Positions 8,814 to 16,848 of a stretch of 60,582 bases of DNA are shown here, piece by piece. Source of the stretch: Candidatus Gastranaerophilales bacterium. GTDB lineage: Bacteria; Cyanobacteriota; Vampirovibrionia; Gastranaerophilales; Gastranaerophilaceae. The stretch lies in assembly GCA_944324225.1 (NCBI GenBank), contig CALUVL010000014.1, positions 1 through 60,582 on the forward strand, in the 5' to 3' direction. Position 1 is the first letter of the stretch. Every line of letters starts with the position of its first letter. The notes beneath the pieces were generated by a model that saw nothing but the letters and a program-made list of their open reading frames with translations, made no database searches and had not been told where the DNA came from. The position numbers and the translations under genes were made by a program.

Positions 8814-8892
8814 GATTCTTCGGGCTTTGCCCTCAGAATGACAGTTAGGCGAAGAATCCCATTACTGTTCTTACGTCAAGAGATAATTGCGA
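8814..8892 (+). repeat. Dispersed palindromic repeat, copy A
   Basis: 8814-8859 carries GATTCTTCG and CGAAGAATC as inverted ends around a core containing CTCAGAATGACAG. It is matched by the reverse complement of 24986-25030 with one difference. A 21-bp word starting TACGTCAAGAGATAATT at 8872 recurs in the same orientation at 25069. The repeat lies between the convergent ends of the unknown 898-aa gene and the small membrane protein gene. Confidence 0.8.
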
Positions 8893-8897
8893 ATAAT

Positions 8898-9101
8898 TTA
8901 AACAACCAGAATCTGTGCAGGATAAGAGAACCGTTCCTGAATTTTTTGAATATTATCTTTCTGCCATACAAAAATTCCGATAATGATTGCAGCAATAATC
9001 AGAATTGTAATCAGAATTTTTGTAATAGCAAAGAAAATTCTGACTATTAAAGAAATTGCTAACACAATGCCAAATATTATTAAACCGGTCATTAAATCCA
9101 T
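8898..9101 (-). CDS. Small hydrophobic membrane protein
   Basis: A 67-residue protein dominated by two adjacent membrane segments (about residues 5-25 and 28-47), followed by a basic and polar tail. It starts three bases after the plsY stop codon with GTGAGA upstream, so it is very likely co-transcribed with plsY. No family recognised. The spacing and composition argue that it is real. Confidence 0.65.
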   Translation of the reverse strand: MDLMTGLIIFGIVLAISLIVRIFFAITKILITILIIAAIIIGIFVWQKDNIQKIQERFSYPAQILVV

Positions 9102-9104
9102 AAT

Positions 9105-9710
9105 TTATCTCACTTTATTTTCTTCACCCTTTATAAGTCTTTGAATATTAGACCTGTGAAGGTATATTATATAAACTGCACCGAGTGCACAATAAACAAT
9201 ATATGCAATAGGTTGTTTAAATAAATACATCAAAACAGGTGAAATCGCAAGAGCAATTATTGATCCAAGAGAAACGTATTTGGATGTATAAGTAATAATG
9301 CCCCATATTGCGGCAATAATAAGCCCTACCATCCAATTTAGGGCAAGAATGGTTCCGACGCCTGAAGCAACGGATTTCCCGCCCGTAAACTTAAGAAATA
9401 CAGATTTGCTGTGTCCTAAAATTACCGCAACAGCCGCTAATACCGGTAAAAGGCCAATGTCAGTGAAGGTTGATGCAAATATTTTTGCAAGAATAACAGG
9501 TAAAGCACCTTTAAATGCATCAAGAAGAAGTGTTATGAAAAACCATTTTTTGCCCATAACTCTCTTTACATTAGTGGCTCCTGTCGAGCCCGATCCGATT
9601 GTTCTGATGTCCTGTCCTGTTGCAAGTTTTACAATAATATATCCTGTCGGAATTGAACCGATTAAATATGCGCCTAATACAACCGACAGTATTTCTATAA
9701 TCTTTTCCAT
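9105..9710 (-). CDS. plsY: Acyl-phosphate:glycerol-3-phosphate acyltransferase PlsY
   Basis: A polytopic membrane enzyme for the first acylation of glycerol-3-phosphate in phospholipid synthesis, using acyl-phosphate made by PlsX. The three PlsY motifs are present: SIPTGYIIVKL with GSGSTGATNVKRVMG, LGHSKSVFLKFTGGKSVASGVG, and LHRSNIQRLIKGEENK near the C-terminus. Length (201 aa) is normal. AAAGGAGAG lies ten bases before the ATG. Confidence 0.95.
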   Translation of the reverse strand: MEKIIEILSVVLGAYLIGSIPTGYIIVKLATGQDIRTIGSGSTGATNVKRVMGKKWFFITLLLDAFKGALPVILAKIFASTFTDIGLLPVLAAVAVILGHSKSVFLKFTGGKSVASGVGTILALNWMVGLIIAAIWGIITYTSKYVSLGSIIALAISPVLMYLFKQPIAYIVYCALGAVYIIYLHRSNIQRLIKGEENKVR

Positions 9711-9786
9711 AAATAAACTCTCCTTTATTGTCTGATTTTATCATAATGGAAAATTTTTGGCATGTTTTTAAAATTACACTAAAAGA

Positions 9787-9815
9787 TTGATTTAAAGGGT
9801 ACCCTATGATATTAT
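9787..9815 (+). promoter_or_regulatory. Promoter with palindrome in the spacer
   Basis: TTGATT (9787-9792), a 17-base spacer, then TATTAT (9810-9815), 36 bases before the VWA gene. The spacer contains a perfect 10-bp palindrome, AGGGTACCCT (9796-9805), placed where a repressor would block polymerase. The regulator is unknown. Confidence 0.5.
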
Positions 9816-9850
9816 ATTAATAATAAGAATGCTAAAATTATGAGAGAGTT

Positions 9851-10522
9851 ATGAATAACAGAAGATTGATTATATTAGGAATACTTATAGTAATAATTTC
9901 AGTTGTCGGCAAGCTGCTCTGGTCCGGCTTGTCCAGAGTAAAAGTCGATGATTTCAAACCTGCTGCAGTAATTTTTCTCGTAGACTCTTCGGCTTCAAAC
10001 CAGAAAGCGCTTGCTGACCAGAAAAAAACTCTGAGGCAAATCTGCAATCTGCTTGATCCTGAAGATCAGGTAAAAATTTTAAGAGTGTCTGAGGATGCCT
10101 ATTTGATTTATGAAGGGACACCATTCAATGGTTCCGGAATTACAAAAGCCTTGGACGCTTTTACGGCCTATGACAGCAAAGATTACGGTACAGCATACGG
10201 ACTTGCTATGAAAAAAGGGTTCAATCATGCACTTGCGATGCAGAAAGAAGGTTATATTCCTGCAATAGTCGTTCTTGGTGATCTTGAAAACGAAGGCGCA
10301 ATTGAAAAACAGGTCAATTGGGATTTGCTTCCGAAAAACGTGGAAAATGCAAAACAATATATGCCGGCTCTTGCAATGATGTTTTTGTATGCACATCCAG
10401 AAAAATTGGATCTTGTAAAAGAAAAGCTAACACCTGTTCTGGGTGAGAAAAAGCTAATAGTTTCTCCTGAACAGAATACTGATAAAGCAATAAGACAATT
10501 TATTCATGCGTTAGGCAGATAA
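9851..10522 (+). CDS. Membrane-anchored VWA-like domain protein
   Basis: One membrane segment (about residues 7-26) is followed by a domain starting AAVIFLVDSSASNQ. This is a beta strand ending in a MIDAS-like DxSxS motif (D45, S47, S49), as in metal-dependent von Willebrand A adhesion or scaffolding domains. A later strand, PAIVVLGDLENEG, fits the fold. The orientation puts the domain outside the cytoplasmic membrane. It is the first gene of a five-gene + strand cluster reaching 13901. VWA proteins usually organise protein complexes; the partner here is probably the FHA-like membrane protein next door. Fold assigned from motif, function unknown. Confidence 0.65.
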   Translation: MNNRRLIILGILIVIISVVGKLLWSGLSRVKVDDFKPAAVIFLVDSSASNQKALADQKKTLRQICNLLDPEDQVKILRVSEDAYLIYEGTPFNGSGITKALDAFTAYDSKDYGTAYGLAMKKGFNHALAMQKEGYIPAIVVLGDLENEGAIEKQVNWDLLPKNVENAKQYMPALAMMFLYAHPEKLDLVKEKLTPVLGEKKLIVSPEQNTDKAIRQFIHALGR

Positions 10523-10554
10523 TTTTAAAGCAATATAAATATAAGGGGAATTTT

Positions 10555-12165
10555 ATGACAATAGTTGTTTCATCTTCTAAACTTGAGAAAGTATTTGATG
10601 AAAAAGATGTAATCAATATCGGTACAAATCCAAATTGCGACTTTCATCTAGATTTGGATTTTGATGTTCTTTTGACATTGCAGTATGACAAAGATGAAAA
10701 CAAATGTATATTGATGAATACTTTTCACAATGAAAGGGTTCTTTTTAAAGGAAAACCGATAAAGAAGGTTGAAATAGGCAATATTTGTAAAATAATGTTT
10801 GCAGGAAGCCCCGAATTTATCAATATAAAAATAGTTGAAACAACTGCGTCACCAAAGGCTGTAAAAACTATAGCTAGAGAAGAAATGTCAGAAGAAGATA
10901 TGCAAAAACTATACGGCAACGATCCTAATGCGGCTATGCGTGTCAGATTGGAAAGACAAAAAGCTGATATAGAAGCTGCAAGGGTTGCTATAATTAAACA
11001 GGTCGCATTTCAGATTAACGACTTAAAAAATAAAATTGGCTCAAATACCCGTACAAATGTATTTTTACATTTTGCGATGGCTGTGAGTTCAATCCTTTGT
11101 TCGTTTGGGCTTGCAAACTATTTAATGGGGCTCTCGATTAAAGAATCTGCAAATTATCTGCATATGCCGACTAATATTAAAGTCTGGGTTGCATATTCAA
11201 TACTTGTATTTGGTGCAGCTTTGATGCTTAAACAAGGGGTGTATTTGTTTCTTCAAAGTTCTGATAACAAGAACGTATCAGGAACCGCAAAATTTGCACA
11301 AGGGTTTATGATTGTCCTGTCTCTAATTTTTATGCTCGGGGTTTATGTTGTAAACCTTGTGTATTATATGAATTTGAATGATTTTGTGACATTTGCAATC
11401 TTTGTATCATTATTTTTCTCAGGTTTGCTTACGGCGCTTTCTCTTGGATGCGGATATTTTAAGCATTCATCAGGCGAGTGGGCAATGACACTCAATAAAT
11501 ATGAGTATAGAGAAGATTTTGAATCTATTTTGAAATCTTACAGACAATGGATTGAAAGATATGTAAACAGTTTTTCAAGAACAAAACTTCAAAACATAAA
11601 AGAAAGAATTTTTAATTTGCAGTTGAAATCTACCGGAGAAATTGTAATCGGTATATTAACAGCTCCGTTTCTGGCTTACGGTGTTTCAAATACGCTGGCG
11701 ATGTGTTTCCCTGAAGCAGCAGGCTGGATAAGGATTTCAGGATTAAGATTTTCACCTGTGTTTTTGGTTCTGGCCACATTTTTGATTATTTTTGCATTTT
11801 TCTCATTTGTTGCGGCCTTTACAGCTACGAAAAAAATTCAGGCATCTCAGGTAATCAAGCAGGACGGTTTCAGTGATTACAGACAGCATGGTGTAAACAT
11901 TTTCGGGCTTGAAGGTACACGCAAACTAGAATCAGACAGAGCACGGTCTTTATTTATCGGATGTTCAATTATCTTTATAGAATTTACGATGAACATTTCA
12001 TACTTTGCGACCGAAATAGGCGGTGATTTGCAAGGATTATTCTTAAGTTTTATTGCGGCTCTTGTTCCGACTGCATTGTTGATTGCAGAAACATTTATGC
12101 TGGCTCAAACGATGTTTGATATATATGCATGTGATGAATTGGTTGCAAAGCTAGACAAAGACTAG
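10555..12165 (+). CDS. Polytopic membrane protein with N-terminal FHA-like domain
   Basis: Residues 1-95 resemble an FHA domain: beta-rich, with VINIGTNPNCDFHLDLD in place of the usual IGRxxxxD motif. The phosphothreonine-binding Arg is replaced by Thr, so classic phosphopeptide binding is doubtful. A charged helical linker (110-160) leads into about eight membrane segments, near 165-188, 208-230, 244-268, 272-298, 360-380, 398-425, 465-485 and 490-515, with a helical cytoplasmic or periplasmic loop between the fourth and fifth. No transporter signature is recognised. It lies between a VWA protein and two TonB-like proteins in an apparent operon, which suggests a membrane complex that couples across the envelope. 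Confidence 0.65.
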   Translation: MTIVVSSSKLEKVFDEKDVINIGTNPNCDFHLDLDFDVLLTLQYDKDENKCILMNTFHNERVLFKGKPIKKVEIGNICKIMFAGSPEFINIKIVETTASPKAVKTIAREEMSEEDMQKLYGNDPNAAMRVRLERQKADIEAARVAIIKQVAFQINDLKNKIGSNTRTNVFLHFAMAVSSILCSFGLANYLMGLSIKESANYLHMPTNIKVWVAYSILVFGAALMLKQGVYLFLQSSDNKNVSGTAKFAQGFMIVLSLIFMLGVYVVNLVYYMNLNDFVTFAIFVSLFFSGLLTALSLGCGYFKHSSGEWAMTLNKYEYREDFESILKSYRQWIERYVNSFSRTKLQNIKERIFNLQLKSTGEIVIGILTAPFLAYGVSNTLAMCFPEAAGWIRISGLRFSPVFLVLATFLIIFAFFSFVAAFTATKKIQASQVIKQDGFSDYRQHGVNIFGLEGTRKLESDRARSLFIGCSIIFIEFTMNISYFATEIGGDLQGLFLSFIAALVPTALLIAETFMLAQTMFDIYACDELVAKLDKD

Positions 12166-12174
12166 AAATGAAAA

Positions 12175-13077
12175 ATGAAGCGTTTAAGAGGGTTTATAAT
12201 ATTATTATACATATTTTTGACAGTGCTTGTTTTGATAATTCAGCCGGCAATGCATAAACCCGTTGCGCTTGAAAAAGTCGATTTTAAAATAAAAGAGCAG
12301 TTGATGAATCCAAAACCCCGTAAGGTTTCGGATTATATGGTAAATATCAAGTTTGTAAGAGCTAAGAAAGCAATTGCAAACAAACCGGATAATAATACTA
12401 TTCATATAAAACCGGAAGATGACAAACATATTTCATTAGATTTGACAGGCGGGATAAACGGGCATGAAACATCTTTAACAGCCGAAGATAATGTTATCCA
12501 AAATACTGAGAATTTGAACATTGACATATCGCATGCTGACGATACTTATACTGATCAGGAAGCGGATTTAACAGGACAAATTCCATATAGAGAAGATTTA
12601 ATAGGCTTTGAAAATCAGGAAAACGTTAAAACAAAAGACCTTGAAACTTCTACTGAAGATATTCCGCGGACTGAAATCCAGTTAAATTCGAAAGATGAAG
12701 TCGGCAGCTGGCGTTTTAGGGGATCTAAAGATGAGATAATAGCTTGGAATGTATGGCGGAGCAATCTTCAGAATAGGATAATGGATGAATCAGGCGTAGA
12801 AGCTCCTGTCGGTACTTTAATATTATTTTCGTTTGATGTATCTGCTGACGGACATATAACAAATTTGCGTTATAGCTGTTCTGATAAAGAATATGCAAGG
12901 ACAGCAAGGGCTGATATGGTGAGAGTTTTAAAAAATCTGGAGGGTAATGCAGTTTTAAATTTTCCGGATAATACGAAGAGAAAAAATGTGAAATTTAAAG
13001 GGGGATTTTTGTTGGATTACACAACTCAGTACTCATCACCTGAAGATTATTCTGATTATGAAAGGGTTAGATTATGA
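12175..13077 (+). CDS. TonB/TolA C-terminal-like protein
   Basis: An N-terminal membrane anchor (about residues 7-24) is followed by a long acidic, low-complexity periplasmic stretch (about 80-180) and a C-terminal domain (about 195-285). That domain has the TonB-C/TolA-C pattern: WNVWRSNLQNRIMD, then LILFSFDVSADGHITNLRY, then ARADMVRVLKN. These proteins bridge inner and outer membranes. The start has no strong ribosome binding site and lies ten bases after the previous stop, so coupling is likely. The stop overlaps the next small ORF. Confidence 0.65.
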   Translation: MKRLRGFIILLYIFLTVLVLIIQPAMHKPVALEKVDFKIKEQLMNPKPRKVSDYMVNIKFVRAKKAIANKPDNNTIHIKPEDDKHISLDLTGGINGHETSLTAEDNVIQNTENLNIDISHADDTYTDQEADLTGQIPYREDLIGFENQENVKTKDLETSTEDIPRTEIQLNSKDEVGSWRFRGSKDEIIAWNVWRSNLQNRIMDESGVEAPVGTLILFSFDVSADGHITNLRYSCSDKEYARTARADMVRVLKNLEGNAVLNFPDNTKRKNVKFKGGFLLDYTTQYSSPEDYSDYERVRL

Positions 13078-13220
13078 TGAACAGAAAGACTTTTTTGGTA
13101 GTTGCAATACTGGGACTTGTGGTTGCAATGTTCGGGGCCACTTTTCTGATTACCGGCATGAAGCCTCAACTTCATAAATCTTTTTTGCTGGAAATAATAA
13201 ACGTGAAAATTAAGAAATAA
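13074..13220 (+). CDS. 48-aa single-span membrane peptide
   Basis: An ORF of 48 codons begins at ATG 13074, overlapping the stop of the TonB-like gene (ATGATGA). The product starts MMNRKTFLVVAILGLVVAMF: a short basic N-terminus followed by one long hydrophobic helix and then a basic C-terminal tail. The overlap and composition suggest translational coupling and a role as a small subunit of the same membrane complex. No family recognised. Confidence 0.55.
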   Translation: MMNRKTFLVVAILGLVVAMFGATFLITGMKPQLHKSFLLEIINVKIKK

Positions 13221-13241
13221 TATGTTATAATAAATACAGTT

Positions 13242-13901
13242 ATGTACGTATGTAAAGATTGCAAAAAAACTTTTAAAGAAAAAGTAGAATATTGTGACTG
13301 TGGCAACAATGTATTTGAAGAAGTACAGGATATACCGGCACAGGAGAATAATTACCCCGTTGAAAATCAGGACATATTTCAGCCAGCACCGATGTTGCCT
13401 GTGAATATAATGTCTATAGTTGTATTTTCTTTATGTTGTTTATTTTCTCTGTGTTTTATTTTTTTTCTCGGTCCTGAACCCAAGAAACGTTCAAAAGCAC
13501 CTGTTACACATGAAAAAATAGTTGTAAAAGAAATTCCGACTGTCGAGAGTTTTTGGGATGATACACCTTCATATGCGGTTGCAGGCTCAACTATCGTAAA
13601 TACTGACTGGGAATTATACAAAAGCGGATTACGGAACACTCTTCTTGCTATGTTTGATTCACGTGGACTTGAGGGGACCGGAGCTTGTGAAATTGAATTT
13701 ATTCTTGATAAACACGGCAATTTAAGAAAGAAAAAACTTTATCAAAATACCGCAAATAAACCTCTTGTAAATGCGGCAAAAAAGATGCTTTCCGGTGTTA
13801 AAGGCTACAATCCGCCTCCTGTTGGGTATGATGGAAGCCAGATTCGGATGGAAATAAAGGCAAACTCTGATTTTACCTATACTTTAATGTATAAAAATTA
13901 A
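13242..13901 (+). CDS. Zinc-ribbon, membrane-anchored TonB-C-like protein
   Basis: The N-terminus carries a small zinc-ribbon pattern (C4, C7, C18, C20), cytoplasmic by topology. A membrane segment follows at about residues 54-76, then a periplasmic domain (about 118-215) like the TonB C-terminal region: WELYKSGLRNTLLAMF, then CEIEFILDKHGNLRKKKL, then NAAKKML and PPPVGYDG. It shares this domain with the product at 12175 and is the last gene of the cluster. The ribbon plus TonB-C pairing is unusual: the ribbon could sense or bind a cytoplasmic partner. Function inferred only at the level of an envelope-spanning complex. Confidence 0.65.
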   Translation: MYVCKDCKKTFKEKVEYCDCGNNVFEEVQDIPAQENNYPVENQDIFQPAPMLPVNIMSIVVFSLCCLFSLCFIFFLGPEPKKRSKAPVTHEKIVVKEIPTVESFWDDTPSYAVAGSTIVNTDWELYKSGLRNTLLAMFDSRGLEGTGACEIEFILDKHGNLRKKKLYQNTANKPLVNAAKKMLSGVKGYNPPPVGYDGSQIRMEIKANSDFTYTLMYKN

Positions 13902-13928
13902 TTAATATTTCAGAGAAAGAAAAAGTAC

Positions 13929-13957
13929 TTGACAAAAAGTTAGTCATGCCTTACATT
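13929..13957 (+). promoter_or_regulatory. Strong promoter in intergenic region
   Basis: TTGACA (13929-13934), a 17-base spacer, TACATT (13952-13957). It lies 190 bases before the MlaA-fusion gene but only about 70 bases before an intrinsic terminator, so it may drive a small RNA or an attenuated leader. Confidence 0.55.
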
Positions 13958-13963
13958 TATATT

Positions 13964-14034
13964 AGGAATTTGATTTACTATTAATTACCACCAATTGTAA
14001 GGGTATTTTCCCCCGTAAGTGCGGGGATTTTTTT
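13964..14034 (+). ncRNA. Candidate small RNA or attenuated leader
   Basis: A transcript from the promoter at 13929 would start near 13964 and stop at the terminator at 14010-14034, giving about 70 nt. It has no open frame with a ribosome binding site and is not recognised as a known RNA family. Just downstream, GTGTCT (14035-14040) can pair with AGACAC (14067-14072), so the region could also be a structured 5' leader of the MlaA-fusion gene. Confidence 0.4.
14010..14034 (+). terminator. Intrinsic terminator
   Basis: CCCCG and CGGGG form a stem around a six-base loop, followed by A and seven T. It would stop transcripts from the promoter at 13929 before the next gene. Confidence 0.75.
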
Positions 14035-14151
14035 GTGTCTGACAGCTGTGTTAATATAACCTGCCAAGACACCCCTGTTGTGTAATTATTTTTTTATTTC
14101 TATCAAATAGAATATTTCGGTATCGTCGGTTAATTGCTCTCAGGGGAGATA

Positions 14152-16341
14152 ATGAAGTCTAATTTACGGATATTATATATTATTTTAGTCAGTTTGTTTT
14201 TAAGTTCCGGAGTTTGCAGGGCTGAAGATATAAAGCCCTGTTGCAGATACCCTGATTATGTGTATGAGTATCTGGGCAGCGATAAATTTGAAAAATTTAA
14301 CCGGAAAATGTTTAACTTTAATTTGGGGCTTAACAAATATACAATCAGACCCGTACATATTTTGTGGGCATCTATTATGCCTCAATACGGGATGGACAGG
14401 ATAAAAGGAGTTGCAACCAATATTGAATATCCTGCAAGACTTGTGAGCAGTTTAATTCAGAGAGATTTTAAAACATCAAGGGATGAAACAGTGAGGTTTT
14501 TAACAAATTCTACAATAGGACTTGGCGGGATGTTTGACCCTGCCAAAAGCTGGCTGAAAATTCCGCCTTCCAATGAAAATATGGAGCAGGCTTTTGAAAA
14601 ATGCAAAATTAAATCAGGGCCTTATCTTGTGGTTCCTGTCTTGAACGGAACCAGTCCGAGGGGGCTTGCAGGACGTGCCTTAGATGCGGCGCTTAACCCT
14701 TCCTGTTATATTGCAACACCTGTTCTTGCAATTGTTAAAGCAGGGCTTCTGGTCAATCGAACTTCTTATATGCAGCCTGTAATTAAAATGGTTGAATCCA
14801 CTTTTGCGGATCCTTATGACATTGCAAGAAAATTTTATGGTGTTGAAAACTATATTAAATACAAGAATTATGACAGAAAAGACGTTCTGGATACGGCCGT
14901 TAAACTTATGAACAGTCATGATGCAGTGGAAAATCTTGATTATGACGAAGAGCCCGAGCTTGTAAAAGAAAATTCAGACGAACTGTATGATGTTGAAAAT
15001 CTGTCGGAAAATATTAGAAGCGAAAAAAAAGTATCTGACAGCGAAGAAAATTTATCAGTAGAAAAGCTGCCGCTTAATCAAATAGTCAATGCAGGAGAAG
15101 ATGCTGATAAAATAGTTCTTAATTCATACAAAGATGAAAAATCGATGCTGATGGCAGATGAATTGTTATTCGATTATCATCCTCAGGAACCTGTGACAGA
15201 CAGCATGAGGACAGCACTTTTTGATTTGCCCGGGGTTGATGAATCTATTTGGGCTGAAATTTCTGTATGGAACAGATGTTTTGCCAAGAGGATACGCACC
15301 GCAAAGGTGAATGTATTAGACGGGCGTGATGATTATAAATTCAGATATATACTTCAAAAAAGGACTAAAACATCCCCGCTTGCAATTATTTTTCCGTCAA
15401 TTGGTGAGGGGATTATGTCGAGTCACTCGGTTCTTCTTGCAAAAATGTTTTATGACGCAGGATTTTCGGTTGTAATTTTGGGTAGTGCTTTTCAGTGGGA
15501 GTTTGCAAAAAGTATGCCTGATGACTATCGTCCTGGAATCCCTTCTGTGGATGCAGATTATCTGAAAATTTTGACAGGCAAAATTTTGACTTATCTAAGC
15601 AATAGATATAAGTATAATTTTGAAGAAAAAATAGTATTTGGCACTTCTTTTGGTGCACTTACCGCTCTTTTTCTTGCTGACAAGGAATATAAAAATAATA
15701 CATTAAACATAACAAAATACATTGCCGTATGCCCGCCTGTTGATTTAGTTTATGCAATGGGCGCAGTTGACAAGATAGCAGACGAGTGGAATAAAAATCC
15801 TGACAACCTTAAAGATCGTGTTGCTGTTACAGCTTCTAAAATAATTCAGATTTCACAACAAAAAGATGAAGATAAAAATTTTAAAATTGATCGTCTGCCT
15901 TTTACTGAGTATGAAGCCAGATTAATAACCGGTTTTATAATGCATCAAAAGTTGTCGGATCTTATTTATACAATTGAGAGGGGAAATGTAACAGATCCAA
16001 AGGAGCTTTATATAAAAATAAATAATACAAGCTACAGTGATTATGCACAGAAATATTTGCTGATCCCGCCTTACAACGACATTGAGGATTTACAGGAAAT
16101 ATCAAGTCTGCATTCAATTTCTGATTATCTTGAAAAAGCGGATAATTACGTGATTTTCCATTCTGTAAACGATTATCTTACGACCCCTTCCCAGTTGAAA
16201 AAATTGAAACTTTACACTGGAAAAAAATCCATTTATCTTGATAATGGAGCCCATCTTGGATTTATGTATAGAGAAGAGTTTTTGCAAATGCTGAAAGATG
16301 AAATCTCACTACTGCAAAAAACTGTCCAAAATCCTTACTAA
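14152..16341 (+). CDS. MlaA-family lipid-transport domain fused to an alpha/beta hydrolase
   Basis: A signal peptide (residues 1-24, probable cleavage after CRA) is followed by an MlaA/VacJ-like domain at about 40-250: FNRKMFNFNLGLNKYTIRPV, NIEYPARLVSSLIQRD and the signature FLTNSTIGLGGMFDPA. MlaA is the outer-membrane part of the phospholipid retrograde transport system. An acidic linker (about 255-400) leads to an alpha/beta-hydrolase-like domain (about 405-720), with IIFPSIGEG and a nucleophile elbow G-T-S-F-G (S499). A likely His is in DNGAHLGF near the C-terminus. The fusion could combine lipid extraction with hydrolysis. No lipobox is evident, unlike classical MlaA lipoproteins. The ATG at 14152 follows AGGGGAG closely. 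Confidence 0.82.
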   Translation: MKSNLRILYIILVSLFLSSGVCRAEDIKPCCRYPDYVYEYLGSDKFEKFNRKMFNFNLGLNKYTIRPVHILWASIMPQYGMDRIKGVATNIEYPARLVSSLIQRDFKTSRDETVRFLTNSTIGLGGMFDPAKSWLKIPPSNENMEQAFEKCKIKSGPYLVVPVLNGTSPRGLAGRALDAALNPSCYIATPVLAIVKAGLLVNRTSYMQPVIKMVESTFADPYDIARKFYGVENYIKYKNYDRKDVLDTAVKLMNSHDAVENLDYDEEPELVKENSDELYDVENLSENIRSEKKVSDSEENLSVEKLPLNQIVNAGEDADKIVLNSYKDEKSMLMADELLFDYHPQEPVTDSMRTALFDLPGVDESIWAEISVWNRCFAKRIRTAKVNVLDGRDDYKFRYILQKRTKTSPLAIIFPSIGEGIMSSHSVLLAKMFYDAGFSVVILGSAFQWEFAKSMPDDYRPGIPSVDADYLKILTGKILTYLSNRYKYNFEEKIVFGTSFGALTALFLADKEYKNNTLNITKYIAVCPPVDLVYAMGAVDKIADEWNKNPDNLKDRVAVTASKIIQISQQKDEDKNFKIDRLPFTEYEARLITGFIMHQKLSDLIYTIERGNVTDPKELYIKINNTSYSDYAQKYLLIPPYNDIEDLQEISSLHSISDYLEKADNYVIFHSVNDYLTTPSQLKKLKLYTGKKSIYLDNGAHLGFMYREEFLQMLKDEISLLQKTVQNPY

Positions 16342-16361
16342 TGCCTGATTTTGAATAAAAA

Positions 16362-16712
16362 CTACTCGCAGACATGTTCTAATGCTTTTTCAAGAATTGT
16401 TTTTACATGAAAATCATTTAGTGCATAATAAACATTCTTTCCTTTTTTGGTGGAGCGCACGAGTTTTGCAGTTTTAAGAACTTTGAGCTGATGAGAAACA
16501 GCAGATTTTGTCATATTAAGAAGAACTGCAAGATCTCCAACACACATGTCGCTTTCTTCCAGCGCCCACAAAAGCTGAATTCTGGTACTATCGCCCATAA
16601 CCTTAAAGAAGTCAGAAAGTTCGTACAATATATTCATTTCAGGCATATTAGGCTTTACTTTATTAACTATTTCAATATTAATTGCTTCGCAATCAGATTT
16701 TTTAATATCCAT
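16362..16712 (-). CDS. ArsR/SmtB-family metal-sensing repressor
   Basis: A winged-helix repressor of 116 aa. The recognition helix region is MTKSAVSHQLKVLKTAKLV. The C-terminal helix carries a complete alpha-5 metal site as in SmtB/CzrA: D100, H102, H113 and E116 with exact D-x-H-x10-H-x2-E spacing, which predicts zinc (or cobalt) sensing. The Cys pair of the CadC alpha-3 site is not intact (CVGDLA). It is transcribed divergently from a CPC-type metal ATPase, with two palindromic operators between them, so it should repress both and release when zinc binds. Confidence 0.9.
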   Translation of the reverse strand: MDIKKSDCEAINIEIVNKVKPNMPEMNILYELSDFFKVMGDSTRIQLLWALEESDMCVGDLAVLLNMTKSAVSHQLKVLKTAKLVRSTKKGKNVYYALNDFHVKTILEKALEHVCE

Positions 16713-16731
16713 AAAAATATTATCGCATTAA

Positions 16732-16747
16732 TTGAATAATTATTCAA
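16732..16747 (-). promoter_or_regulatory. Operator 1 of the ArsR-type repressor
   Basis: A perfect 16-bp palindrome, TTGAATAATTATTCAA, 20 bases before the repressor start, fits the SmtB/CzrA type of site and suggests autorepression. Confidence 0.7.
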
Positions 16748-16784
16748 CTGTTGTAAAGAATTGTGACAAAAAGCCCGTTTATAA

Positions 16785-16814
16785 TTGACAATTGAATAGT
16801 TGTTCAATTATAAT
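16785..16814 (+). promoter_or_regulatory. Metal-ATPase promoter with operator 2 in the spacer
   Basis: TTGACA (16785-16790), 18 bases, TATAAT (16809-16814): a near-consensus promoter 35 bases before the ATPase gene. Its spacer is an imperfect palindrome, ATTGAATAGTTGTTCAAT (16791-16808), matching operator 1. Repressor bound here would cover the promoter; metal would relieve it. Confidence 0.8.
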
Positions 16815-16848
16815 ACTAATGTAGAATATTATAAAAGAGGTAAAATTT

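Noticed and set aside
8793-9050. A + strand ORF over the repeat and the small membrane gene
   Set aside because: It is made of repeat sequence and the antisense of the coding gene at 8898-9101.
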